From Salvia splendens (taxonomy: Eukaryota; Streptophyta; Magnoliopsida; Lamiales; Lamiaceae), in NCBI RefSeq assembly GCF_004379255.2, contig NC_056035.1:13459578-13523577 (forward strand): 64,000 bases of DNA, read 5' to 3'. A program made the translations under genes and the position numbers. The notes below the pieces were generated by a model. That model did not search any database and was not told where the DNA came from. It saw nothing but the letters and a program-made list of their open reading frames with translations. This document shows, piece by piece, positions 33,273-45,526 of the stretch; position 1 is the stretch's first letter, and the number at the start of each line of letters is the position of its first letter.

Positions 33273-34386
33273 ATGCCGGCGGGTCACGGTTTGAGGTCGC
33301 GCACCAGAGATTCCTTCTCCCGCGCCTTCAGGAAGAAGGGTCCTACTCATCTCACCACCTACCTTCGGATCTTCAAAATCGGCGATTATGTCGACGTTAA
33401 GGTTAACGGATCCATCCACAAGGGTATGCCTCATAAGTTTTACCATGGCCGCACCGGTCGCGTCTGGAACATCACCAAGCGCGCTGTCGGTGTTGAAGTC
33501 AACAAACAGGTATGGTGTCTTTTGAGCTTGCTCTTTAACCCTAATTTCAGTCACGTTTCTGTATTTTGTTGTCTCTTGCTGAAAAATCTGCTTTTTTGAG
33601 CTGTGATATTGGTATTGTTTGTTATAGTAGTTTTGTAGTATTTGGTTAGGACCTTTTGCGGATGATAGTAGTATGATTTTACAATTTGAGAAATTAGAGT
33701 TGTATGTTGATTCTGGAGCTCCAACATTTCTAATTCTAAATCCGTATTATACATTACTAATAAATGAGTAGAACGGTTAGATCTCTTTTGAATATTGTAC
33801 AAGTATATCCTAATTTGGCTAATTTGGAGTCGTAAATCGACCATGTATCTCCTAATTTGGCTAATCTATTAATTGGTTTAAACAATGTTTGAATTATTAA
33901 TTTGTGGAGTAATATATTTCTAATTGGTGATTTCTTGTGTGTTTGAGCATTGATGAATTTGTGATACATTCTCTGTAGTTGTTTCCCTAAACGGCATTTC
34001 CTTTCCTTGCACTCTGTTGTAGTGAAACTTGGTCCGTCTACATTCCAGTAGTACATTTATAAAGTAGGAGTATCTGCTTATCTAGCAGAGTTTGACTAAA
34101 ATGCTGTGTTGCTTGTCCTGTGGTAAAGGTTGGAAACAGGATCATCAGGAAGAGGATTCATGTTCGTGTGGAGCACGTCCAACCTTCGAGATGTCATGAG
34201 GAGATTCAAGAGAGGATCAAGAGGAACGACAAATTGAAGGCTGATGCAAAGGCTCAGGGCAAAATCATCAGCACCAAGAGACAGCCAGAGGGACCCAAGC
34301 CCGGTTTCATGGTGGAGGGTGCTACACTAGAGACTGTCACGCCCATTCCATACGATGTGGTTAATGATCTCAAGGGTGGTTACTAA
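33273..34386 (+). CDS. RPL21: 60S ribosomal protein L21 (eL21)
   Basis: Cytosolic large-subunit ribosomal protein. Exon 1 is 33273-33509 (79 codons, [19 protein letters not shown]) with donor GTATGG. Exon 2 is 34129-34386, starting [17 protein letters not shown] and ending [12 protein letters not shown] then TAA. The total of 164 residues equals the usual plant L21 length, and the single intron splits Gln-Val in the normal place. Both exons are in frame with no lesion. The site II cluster upstream fits growth-linked expression. The basic, repeat-free sequence matches the eL21 family throughout, so the call is firm. Confidence 0.97.
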
Positions 34387-34860
34387 GTCTGAGTATTTAT
34401 TTATCTTATGTCTTGTGGTTTCGCAATCAACTCAAGACCAATTTTGGCCTAAATGATAGTATAATTAGTTGCATTTCTCTTAAATTGAGATTTTGATGTC
34501 TGAATTTATATTTGTTCGTATTTGCACCCTGTTTTGTTTTAATAAGAGCATAGATCATTCATCTCACCACAGAATACTTGTTTGCATGCCATATTCACAT
34601 TCGACAACTATAACTATGCTATGTCTATTGTTGTAGTTTTCATTTATCAAAATTAAATACAATATACAGAAGCTCAATATTGATTCTCCCTCTTTGTTCT
34701 TTTTTTCTTTTTCTGGAAAAAATGGACGTATTATCCTCTATATAAATTTACTTTTTCTATCTCAATCAATAATTCGGTTTTCATTATTTGATTTACACAC
34801 ACATAATAATTCTATTTTTTTCATTTTGATCGATGCATGAAAATAATCTGCTTTAATTTT

Positions 34861-36810
34861 TGGTAATTTTTCTGAATATAATGAAGTGAATTGTATTTTT
34901 TATTAATAATATTTTAATCCAATTTTATTTTTTATATTTTATTAATTTTATAATATCAAAACTGGTTGAATTCACTATTAATATGAAAAGATTGGTTGCG
35001 GACAAAGAGAGTAATTAAACTCTTAAAAAATTGAGAGATTGGTTGCGAAAGAAGAGAGCAATTGAACTCTTAAAAACATCATACATATCAAATTCAAATT
35101 GAATAAAGTTAATTAAATAGAAAATTAAGACATACCGAATAGGTTACTTTCGAAGGTACGATGCCATTCCCTTAAATATGTGCGTGATTTTGATAATTTT
35201 TTTTAATATAATGAAGTAAATTATATTTTTCATTAATGTTATTATAATTTTATATTAAAATTGGTCGAATCCACTATTAGCCTGAATAGATAGGTTGGAC
35301 TCTTAAAGCATACTACTCCCTCTGTTCGCCATCAAATTCAAATTGAACAAATTTAAGAAAATGGAAAACTAAGACATACTGAATAGCTTACTTTCGAAGG
35401 TACGTTCTTTCCCATTAATATGTCATAATTTTTGGCAGTTTTTTTAATATAGTAAGTGAACAATATTTTTTATGAATACTATTTTTATCATCATTTCTCT
35501 CTATTTTCTATATTTAATTAATTTTATATTAAAACTGGCAGCATCCATTATTAACCCGAATAGATTGGTTGCGAACAACGAGAGTAATTAAACTCTGAAA
35601 TTGGTTCCAGAAGAAGAGAGTAATTTGACTCTTAAAGCATACATATCAAATTCAAATTGAATAAAGTTAATACAATGGAAAATTAAGACACACTGCATAG
35701 GTTACTTTCGAAGTATGATGTCCTTCCCAGGTGAGTAATGTTTGGTATTTTTTTTCAGTATAATGAAGTGAATTATATTTTTTTATTAATAATATTTAAT
35801 CAGTTTTGATCTCTATTTTTATATTTTACTAATTTTATATTAAAACTAGTCGCATCCACTATTAACCTGAAGAGATTGGTTGCGGACAAAGAGAGACATT
35901 GAACTCTTAAATCAGGAAATTGGTTGCGGAAGAAGAGAGTAATCGGACTCTTAAAACATACATATCAAATTCAAATTGAATAAAGTTAATAAAATGGAAA
36001 ATGAAGACATACTAAATAGGTTGCTTTTGAAGGTACGTTGTCCTTCCCATTGATATGTGAGTAATTTTTGGTATTTTTTCTGAATATAATGAAGTGGATT
36101 ATATTTTTTTATATAATATTTTAATAACTTTATCTCTATTTTTATATTTTACTAATCTTGTATTGAAACTGGTCGCATCTACTATTAACATGAAGATATT
36201 GGTTGCAGACAAAGAGACTAATTAAACTCTTAAACCAGGAAATTGGTTGCGGAAAAAGAGAGTAATTGAACTCTTAAAGCATACATATCAAAATCAAATT
36301 GAATAAAGTTAATAAAATGCAAGATTAAGACATGCCGGACATGTTACTTTTCAAGGTACGATGCCCTTCCCGTTAATATGTTCGTAATATTTGGTAATTT
36401 TTTCAGATATAATAAAGTGAATTATATTTTTTATTAATAATATTTTAATTATCTTTTCACTCTATTTTTTATATTTTTTATTTGTTTTATAGTAAAATGT
36501 TACATTCATTATTAATCTTGCAGACAAATAGACTAATTAAACTCTAAAATCAAAAAATTAGTTGCAAAAGAAAAGAGTAATTGAACTATTAAAGTGTAAA
36601 TCTCAAATTTAAATTGAATAAAGTTAAAAAAAATAGAAAATTCAGTTATCAAATTAAAGAGTAATTGAACTATTAAAGTGTATATCTGAAATTTAAATTG
36701 AATAAAGATAAAAAATAGAAAATCCAGTTATCAAATTAAAATTGAATAATGTTTAAAAAATAGACAAATTAAGACAATATATCATTTTCGAAAGTACTGT
36801 CCTTCCCATT
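34861..36810. repeat. Degenerate tandem array, about 300-bp units
   Basis: Six or so diverged units, anchored by ATAATGAAGTGAATTATATTTTT-like text (shown here in part), at about 34861, 35191, 35433, 35743, 36070 and 36391 (spacing 243-330 bp). Each unit also has GATTGGTTGCGGACAAAGAG, ATACATATCAAATTCAAATT and CCTTCCCATTAATATG-like motifs. It lies between RPL21 and CCR4. Divergence implies an old array. Confidence 0.85.
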
Positions 36811-36852
36811 AATATGTGCGTGTCATAACATCATCTTCATCTATTACTACAC

Positions 36853-36875
36853 GACTGGTGTAGTCTACACCAGTC
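36853..36875. promoter_or_regulatory. Perfect 11-bp inverted repeat upstream of CCR4
   Basis: GACTGGTGTAG, one T, then CTACACCAGTC. It lies 430 bp before the CCR4 start and 11 bp before a telo-box AAACCCTAA (36886-36894). It may be a transcription-factor palindrome or a small hairpin in the leader. Confidence 0.5.
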
Positions 36876-37304
36876 TTTTCAGGTAAAACCCTAACTCTCA
36901 ATCAACAGTTCCCCCGTTTCCTTTTCTCCATCTCTCTTTAAAAGTCCAACCCAATTATCTCTCGGCACTAGCATGCAAGGTTGCCGGCGCAGCTCCTTAG
37001 CAATCATTTCTCTTTGAATCTCCCAATCCCCTCATCCAAATCCAAGTTGCCGAAATATCTTCAAGCTTGCTCTTCCCCCCGTCAAAATTTGAATGGATTA
37101 ATCCATCGATTCTGTAATTGACTAGGATTTCGAGATAGCAAGTCTGGCGACTGACGAGGGCCACTGGTGATGGCGGATCCGCCAGGACCGCCACAAGTCC
37201 GCCGACAGTTTGTGCTAGAATCTTCGATTTCTGTGAATTTAGGGTTTGAAACGAAGTTGAAAGAAGGGAGGGAGGATTTTAAGTTGCTACTTACGAGGAT
37301 AAAA

Positions 37305-40300
37305 TGCTGAGCGTGGGACGGGTGCACCTGCCGTCTGATATACCGATTGTGGGGTGCGAGTTGACGCCGTATGTACTTTTGAGGCGCCCCGATAAGAGCG
37401 TTGTGACAGAGGATGTTACTGAGTTCAATCCCATCGATGGCCTTTTCTTGAGATATAGATGGTGAGTTCGTTATTTTTATCTACTTCCTGCTAGTTATGT
37501 TAGCTAGTTTCTTCTTCATGTGTATCTGCCAAGTGCTGAGGCTTTACAAATCGAGGAATTGATTTTAGTTTACACGACTTCCTTCTGAAAATTCCACACG
37601 TAGGGTGCAAAAAAATGTGTTAGCTGTGGTTAATTTGCTCAGTGAATCATGTCACTTATGTTTCATTGGCTGTTTTAAGAAGTGCATCTTAATACCTCCT
37701 TCATCAACATGTTACTTTGCCTCCTCTTTTTAGTTTATTATTGTGTTTGTTTTCTTTTCTGCTACTATCTTGTGCTTTGCTTTTAGCTTATTGCTTCACA
37801 CTTGGATAGGGTGCTTTTTTAATTTTATGTGTTACAGTACTTCGTAAAATTTATGGAGTGATTCCTGTACAGGATTTAATGATGTTAAATACTAACTCCA
37901 TTTTTACTGTCCTCAATCGATAGACTATCTTTATAGCTTCTGTATTGGTGATTAAACATGTGGCTTGACCGCCCGTTGCTACTATTGAATACTGATGCTT
38001 TCTTGTTTTGAAAGGAGGGCTCAGAAGAATTTCGTTGTGTATGTGGATGTGACTTTCGTGATCAATTGTTGTATATTTGATGCAGGTACCGCGTACAGAG
38101 TGATAGAAATGTTGCAGTTTGTAGTGTTCACCCAACAGAACAAGCTACAATACAATGCCTTGGATGTCTTAAGGCCAAATTACCTGTTTCGAAAAGTTAC
38201 CATTGTTCTCCCAAGTGTTTTTGTGATTCCTGGCAACATCATCGTGTTCTGCATGAACGTGCTGCTAGTGCGGTAAATGAAAATGGAAATGAGGAGGACG
38301 AAGTTTTTGGGCGATTTAATAGTACTGGTGGTACAACATCGAGTATGGTTAGTATGAGTACATCTCAATCAAACCCCAGCTTTTCAAATGGCACGACTGC
38401 TTTGTATCCTGCTGCAGTTACCCAAAAGAGTGGTGGTGAGACATTGTTTGAAGTTGGACGTTCGAAGACTTATACACCTACAGCTGATGATGTTGGCCAT
38501 GTCCTCAGATTTGAGTGTGTTGTGGTAGATGCTGAAACCAAGTTAGCTGTGGGAGCTCCAGTAGCCTTATCAACTTCGCGTGTGATTCCAGCTCCATCTC
38601 CTATTCCACGACGCTTGATTTCTGTGAGTGGGATGGATGTTTCTGGGCATCTAGATATGGATGGTCGTATTTCTTCTGGAGGGACATTTACTGCGCTCTC
38701 ATACAACATCTTATGTGATGCATATGCTACAAATGAACTCTACAGCTACTGCCCCACTTGGGCTCTCTCTTGGACCTACCGCAGGCAAAACCTTTTAAGA
38801 GAAATAGTTGGCTACCGTGCCGACATTGTTTGCCTTCAGGAGGTAAAAGACCCAGTGGGGGATCAAATTATGCCTTTCATAGCTTTATTAATTATGGGTT
38901 TTAGACCAGGGAATAAACAAAAATATTTGTGTAATTCATCTAAAGGCTGTTGATATGTCACGCTTGACCCAGTACTAATGAAGTTTGGCATCTTCTCTTG
39001 TGTCAGGTTCAAAGCAATCATTTTGAGGAGTTTTTTGCACCTGAGCTGGATAAATATGGTTATCAAGCATTCTTTAAAAGGAAAACGGCAGAGGTTTTTA
39101 GCGGGAACATGAACACACTTGATGGCTGTGCAACTTTCTTTCGTCGTGATAGATTTTCACATGTCAAAAAATATGAGGTGGTTGAAATTCCTAAAATGCA
39201 TCTAACATGCTCTGAGCCTTTCTTTTTGTTTTAATCATATGTTTTTTCAATGTTTTAATCATAAATATTTTTAAATGCAGGTTGAGTTTAACAAAGCCGC
39301 TCAGTCTCTGACTGATGCTGTGGTTCCACTTGCACAGAAGAAAAATGCCTTAAATCGATTGGTGAAGGTATTCATGAACTTCATAATTATATTTATTTCT
39401 TGAGTACTTCTATAGTTTTGCATTCTATCATCAGTTATCTTCTAGGCACAATAACCTGTTCTACTCTTCTGGCATACAGGATAATGTTGCTTTGATTTTA
39501 GTTCTTGAAGCCAAGTTCGGAAACCAGGGAGTTGATAGCCCTGGGAAGCGTCAACTTGTTTGTGTGGTAAGATTTCCTAATACATCAGCAGCAAACATGA
39601 CATTTTGGTTTTAAATTTAACTGCAAAGCTTGGCTCATGGATTGAGAATGAGGTTTCTTGACTACAATTTCTCCCTTACCAAGGGCAGATTTTTGTTTTC
39701 AGTGGACTTAATCATGATTTTTACTAATAGTCCCATTGATATGCTTTTCCTTTTATTCCTTCAAAATGGTCAAAAGTGTTTGAATTTTTTGATGCTTCCT
39801 TCGGGTATAATCTTATTCCTTGTGTCTTAACTTTTTAATGTGGTAAATACTTTTTATAATGCATTGTTTTCATTTAATGTCTTGTCTAGTCAATTTGGTG
39901 TAACATCTGATAACTAATATCCTTCTCATGTTTCTGAACACAGGCAAACACACATGTAAATATGCACCAAGATTTGAAGGATGTTCGGCTTTGGCAGGTT
40001 TATTTATGAGTGATCCCCTCTCTTGACATGGTTCCTTTCTGAAGTTCACTTTGTTCAAGTTGCGTTATGCTTTGTACATATCAGGTCCACACGCTGTTGA
40101 AGGGCCTGGAAAAAATAGCTGCAAGTGCAAATATACCGATGCTGGTGTGTGGGGATTTCAACTCAGTGCCTGGAAGGTGCTTTAGCTATTTTCATTATTA
40201 TGTGGTATCTAAGTTTGCATGCATAAAGTAGCCTTGGTGTGTAGGGATTAGTAAGTGATGAGTAACTTGTTATTTGTTGCAAAGTACAGTGCTCCTCATG

Positions 40301-40889
40301 CTCTCTTGGCTATGGGAAAAGTCGATCCAGCTCATCCAGATTTAACTGTAGACCCACTTGCAATTCTTCGACCTATCACCAAACTAACACATCAGCTGCC
40401 ATTGGTACCACTTGACAATGACTGTTGAATATGTACTTACCAAAGCTTGTGTTCATACTTATACTGATTTATTTTTTTGGCATCGTACTTTAGGTTAGTG
40501 CTTACTCATCCTTTGCCAGAGCTGGGGTTGGTCTTGGACTGGAGCAGAGAAGAAAAATGGATCCTGCTACCAATGAACCCCTTTTTACAAACTGCACACG
40601 TGATTTTATTGGAACTCATGATTATATATTCTATTCAGGTATTATTGAGTAGTCCTCCCACAATCTTTATATTTCTGGATCTGATGTACATTATGGTAAT
40701 CTTTTTAATTCGATGAAGACCATAACTTGCTTTATCCGTGTAGCTGATTCCTTAACCGTGGAGTCTCTGTTGGAGCTGGTGGATGAGGAGAGTTTGCGCA
40801 AAGATACTGCTCTTCCATCTCCTGAGTGGTCATCGGATCACATAGCACTCTTAGCTGAATTCCGCTGCAAATCTAGGACTAGACGTTAA
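37305..40889 (+). CDS. CCR4: CCR4-type deadenylase (CCR4-NOT catalytic subunit)
   Basis: Carbon catabolite repressor 4 homologue, the EEP-family nuclease that shortens mRNA poly(A) tails. Exons: 37305-37461, 38086-38842, 39007-39177, 39281-39367, 39480-39566, 39944-39997, 40085-40176, 40290-40404, 40494-40638 and 40744-40889; all junctions keep frame. Key motifs are ALSYNILCDAYA, DIVCLQE (catalytic Glu), LVCGDFNSVPGS (Asp, Asn) and WSSDHIALLAEF (Asp-His). About 600 codons match the plant family, as does the N-terminal plant-specific part. Exon 1 is odd: the expected start ATG CTG AGC GTG is out of frame with the conserved VHLPSDIPIVGCELTPYVLL, as if one base were missing near 37320. An intron in the 3' UTR is likely (40898-41027). 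Confidence 0.93.
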
Positions 40890-41654
40890 CCGATGGGGTA
40901 TGATATTTCTTGTTGCTGCTTACATTTTCCATCAAAATTGTCTCTCTGGTTATACTGGTTTTTATGTCTGGAGGAGAAACGTTTGTGTGGAAATTATGAT
41001 TCTTACCTTTCGATTTGTACCGTGCAGGTCCGTTCCACCCAAAGGAGGAGTTCGAGTGGTGACAAACTATTGAAGAAGAGGATAACGAAAGTGATTGTAA
41101 TGATGAAATCATTCTACATGTTGATTTTCCCGTTGTACCCCCCTTGTATCATGCAACCTTCTGTCTGAAAGAAAATTTATTTATGATAATGTTATCATTA
41201 GTTTGCCATTTTTAACATTCTTGAAATCGAAATGTGTTGTTGTTTCACTACCCTTTTGCATGGGTTCCTCTTTTTCTTTCAACAACTATAACAGTAAGAA
41301 ATGAATTATACAATCTGCAAAATGACTTTTTTTTGTTTGGCATGAGATTTTATGAAGTGTTGCTAGAATTAAGTAGAAAAAAGTGTTTTCTTTATAAAAA
41401 ATTGTAGTAGCTCATAATTTTAGATCTACAATGTTTTAAGGTTTCAAGTTTCTACGAAGGATTGGTGCAAACGTCGATTTCAGAAATATCATGTCATTTT
41501 CATCTATTCATTACTATAACTTGCAAGTCGCATAACCCAAAATTGGCTTAAATTCTTCTTCAAGAAAGAATCCACTGGTACAAATAAGTGATCAAAGCTG
41601 CAACATGTGAATAGAACACCAAACAAACAACATAAAAACACATACATATCAGCA

Positions 41655-42311
41655 ATGGCCGGTAAGGTTTTAGCAATAAGTTTGACGATGCTAATGATGT
41701 TTTGTCGTTCGGGTTCTGATTTTGGGCAGGACAAGAAAGTGTGCCAACAGCAATTAGTTAACCTATCTTCATGTCTCAATTTTGTCACTGGAGATGCCAA
41801 AGCTCCATCCCCAGCATGCTGCACCGAGCTACACAAAGACGTCGACAAATCCAAATTCTGTGTCGGCGTCCTTGTTAGAGACAGGAATGAGCCCAGCCTT
41901 GAGTTCAAGCTCAATGCCACTCGAGCTTTGAGCCTTAATTCCCTGTGTAAAACCAACTCAAACGCTACAATTTGTCCCGGTATGTAACTGTACTCCATCA
42001 ACTCAGATATCCTGCTCAAGTTAAAACTTCTCGTTTTTTTTAAACTTGTTGGTATGAGCAGAACTCTTGCACCTATCCCCGAACTCGCCTGAGGCTCAGA
42101 TATTTGACCAATTTGGCAATAGTACACATGCTGGAGGTAGCTTACTTGTCTTCTTTACTCCCATATTTATTTTCTCTGTTTCTCTCCCTCTTGCCAGTTT
42201 CGATGGATTGCAGAGACATTGCCTAGTTCAGCCACTAAGTTGAGTGTCAAACTAATCAGACAAGCAGCCATTATTGCATTCTTGGTTTGGGCAACTACTG
42301 GAAGTAGCTAG
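41655..42311 (+). CDS. GPI-anchored lipid-transfer-like protein (LTPG/YLS3 type)
   Basis: Predicted secreted, membrane-anchored lipid-transfer protein of the cell surface. Exons are 41655-41979, 42062-42136 and 42214-42311, giving 165 residues. It has a signal peptide (MAGKVLAISLTMLMMFC), an eight-cysteine-type domain (KVCQQQ, SSC, ACC, KFC, SLC, TIC) and a hydrophobic C-terminal tail (IIAFLVWATTGSS) after a Ser/Thr spacer, as for GPI attachment. One cysteine is missing: the usual CxC is CVG here, so one disulphide partner is lost. The third exon uses the acceptor CAG at 42211-42213; a nearer acceptor would shift frame and stop early. Subgroup is by memory of YLS3-like members. Confidence 0.82.
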
Positions 42312-42710
42312 AATGTTGTGAGCTAAGAGTTAAGACATCATAATGGTACAGAACATGTGGTCACAATGTCTTTCTGATGTAAAAATTATTGGAGTTGTTG
42401 TTTAATGGTGTCCGTCTAACTTGGCCAAAAACGCGATATATAGCATTAACAGTACGAGTTTACAGTTACACTTTGAATCTGCTAGGTCACATAATAAACT
42501 CTATGCTTCTAAACAATATGGCAGCTGAACTTTGTTGGATCAAACTGTTTTTTGGTCTATAACAACGGCAATAGATTCATCTGCATATGAGGTATTACAT
42601 GGTACCACTGCTGAAGAAGCAGCTACTGTTACATAGGATTCTTTCAAATACATGAAAAACAGAGAGTATTACACGCAAAACTTATGTTTGCTGCTTCATT
42701 AGTGCAGTTT

Positions 42711-44248
42711 TTATGCATTAGAATCAGGTCCAGCTGGTTTAGCATTTAGAAGCGGCTGCAACGCTTTTACCACGATAGTCATGTTTGGCCGGAAATCTGC
42801 TTCATACTGCACGCAAAGTGCTGCTACAGCAGCCATCTGAAAATGGACAAACATTTTCTTGCATTTATCATGATGCATGATGCCAATGTATTATATATAT
42901 AGAGAGAGTGTAGTGTGCTTTTAGACCTTTGCAATAGCCTTTGGTGGAAAATCATCGTTTAGCTTGGGATCAACACATTGCTTCACCTTATCTTCACTCA
43001 ATCTTGGAGTTGCCTGCAGAAAAAAAATTAGGGGGGTTTGATTTTTGAACCAAAAACAGAAGCAAGTACTCACCCAAGTGACAAGACTCTGCTGGCCTTT
43101 AGGCATGGTGTGGTCTACTGGCTTCCTTCCAGTGAGGAGTTCAAGAAGCACGACCCCGAAGCTGTAAACATCGCTCTTCTGAGTTATCTGCCCTGTCATT
43201 GCATACCTGGAAAAATCATCACACAAATCAAACTCCCTATCAAAACTCTCTCTGAATCTTAACACTGAATCACTCAATCAATCAACTGACTCTGGAGCAT
43301 GGTAGCCGAATGTTCCAAGGACTCTTGTCGAGTGCAGCCTGGCCGCCGTGTCTGACGACTGGTTCGTTAGGCTGAAATCAGCAATTTTCGAAACAAAATC
43401 ATCAAACAGCAGCACATTGCTTGACCTAACATCGCGATGAACAATAGAAGGTTGACACTTTTCATGCAGAAATTCAAGCCCCTTTGCAGCCCCAAATGCA
43501 ACCTTCACTCTCTGGTTCCATGTTAGAACGGGCCCAGGCTCAGCCCCTTGCACCCCTTTTCTACCTGCAGCAACATTTTCAGACCAAGAACCACTTTTAT
43601 CTCAAAAAATGCATCAATTCTACTGCACCATCCCAATACCATGCAACACATCATGTAAGGATCCCATTGTGGCATACTCATAGGCAAGAATTCTGGTATT
43701 TGTTTCAAGGCAATATCCCAGCAGTCCCACAAAATACTCATTCTTGAGCCTCGACACCATAGATAACTGCAGAAAACAGCCTCATTCAGCCTCAAACATT
43801 GTCCTAAAACACAAAGATTTGAACTTTGTTTTTCACCTGGGCTGAGAAGTCAGAGTCTGGCTCGGCTGATGAGGTGTCGAGCTTCTTGATGGCGGTTTCA
43901 CGGCCATCGCTGAGCTTGGCGTAGTAGACACGGCCGTAGGAGCCCTCTCCGACAAAGGCCTTTGTCCCAAAATCACCGGTCAGTCTATTCAGCTCACTCA
44001 ATGACAATGCTGGTATCTCAATAGGCAACGCTTTCTGCGGCGGTCCATTTCTTGCACCAGACCTCGGTTCTCCCCTCCCATTGCCTATACATTCAACCAA
44101 GAGACGTCATGAGAGAGATGAGGATGAGAATGATGCGTGCGTACGTACCTCCACCGGCGCCAGCATAGGGAATGCCGGCCTTAGGTGGAGCAGTGTATTG
44201 GTTGGCCGGAGGATTAGGCTCCTCCTCTGCTCCTCCGCAACACAACAT
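42711..44248 (-). CDS. PTI1: PTI1-like receptor-like cytoplasmic kinase
   Basis: Ser/Thr kinase of the RLCK VIII group, acting at the plasma membrane in immune and oxidative signalling. Exons: 44248-44149, 44084-43837, 43766-43640, 43564-43291, 43206-43074, 43013-42927 and 42836-42711; 364 residues, all in phase, as in the family. The N-terminus [10 protein letters not shown] has Cys suited to palmitoylation. It shows the Gly loop [11 protein letters not shown], the ATP-binding Lys (AIKKLD), the catalytic loop [11 protein letters not shown], the activation segment [18 protein letters not shown] and [19 protein letters not shown]. The metal-binding DFG reads DFS, and plant PTI1 proteins commonly vary this third residue. 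The gene ends 400 bp from the convergent lipid-transfer gene. Confidence 0.95.
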
Positions 44249-44693
44249 TGTTCAAATCTGAGGTGGTGGCAGCAGAAATCTTCAGCTTAGGCAAACGTCG
44301 TAGATATCGACGCCCACATTTGCTGATCTCTTATGAGGCTGTAATAGTCCTACAGTCAATCACACATTTGATAGAGACATCATAGTATGCATGTAAGAGA
44401 ATGGATCAAAGAGGAAACACATTCATTTTTAGAAAATTGAATCACATCAAAGCAAAAAAAAAGAACATGATCAAGAATCAAGAGATCGGAACCTGTAAAG
44501 AGACAGAAAGATGAGCAGAAAATGGAGGGAGAGAGGACGAGGGAATATGTTTTCTCAAGACTTTTTCAGTTTCTGTTTTGTTTTGGCGACAAACACGCAT
44601 GCAAACTCTTTTCAACCGCAAATGCCTTCATCTTGCACATCTACTTAAACTCCCAAATCATTCTACAAAACGTCCGTAATTTTGTAGGGAAAT

Positions 44694-44739
44694 ATTATTA
44701 TTATTCTTATATTTTATTATTATATTATATATATTATTC

Positions 44740-44779
<40 letters not shown>

Positions 44780-45040
44780 TATAGATATAATGAGGAGGAG
44801 TATTATAGTAATTATGATTTTAATTGTTATTATGATTTTATTATATTATATTATGATTATGATTTGTAGGATTTATTATGATTATTTATTATTATTATTA
44901 TTATTTATATTATGTATTATTATATATTATTATTATTATATTATTATTATAGTATTATTTTATATTATTATTTTATTATTATTTATTATTATTATTATTA
45001 TTTTTTATTTTATTATTATTATTTATTATTATTATTATTA

Positions 45041-45089
<49 letters not shown>

Positions 45090-45090
45090 G
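44694..45090. repeat. TTA/TAT microsatellite, about 400 bp
   Basis: Imperfect run of TTA/TAT trinucleotides with interruptions and a cleaner end near 45040-45090, about 440 bp upstream of the PTI1 start. Open frames within it are only Ile/Tyr/Leu repeats. It is likely to be length-variable between individuals. Confidence 0.95.
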
Positions 45091-45526
45091 TTATATGCCA
45101 ACAACAAACCTATCTCAGTTCTTTGATGTTTGACTAGGATTTTCACCACCTGAATATATAGTATCTCCAAATATATATTTATTCCCTTAAATAGTTATTG
45201 GCTCATTAAATTTGTATTTTTTTCACTCCTTTGTATATCCATTAGGAGAATTTGTTTCATTAAGTTAGAGCATACAAGCGATTAAACGAAAAAGGAAATA
45301 TAAAGTAAGTAGTATCAGAAACAAAAAGGCTACATTTGAAGAAGATCCATTTTTTTGCATCCAAGAGGAAGCATAACATATGCCAGCATCCTCATAGATC
45401 CAAAGGGCCAACAAAAAAACTGATTTTAATGATACAACAACATATAATCAAGAAATGCTATATGGGCTTGTAAGCTCTGGGAGGTGCAGACTTCAGACGA
45501 ACTGTACAATCGATATATTCGACGCC

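Noticed and set aside
42195..42213. Earlier acceptor for LTPG exon 3
   Set aside because: It shifts the frame and gives a stop after 12 codons, losing the hydrophobic anchor tail; the later CAG keeps frame.
44522..45170. Open frames rich in Ile, Tyr and Leu on both strands
   Set aside because: They are translations of the TTA microsatellite and have no coding signature.
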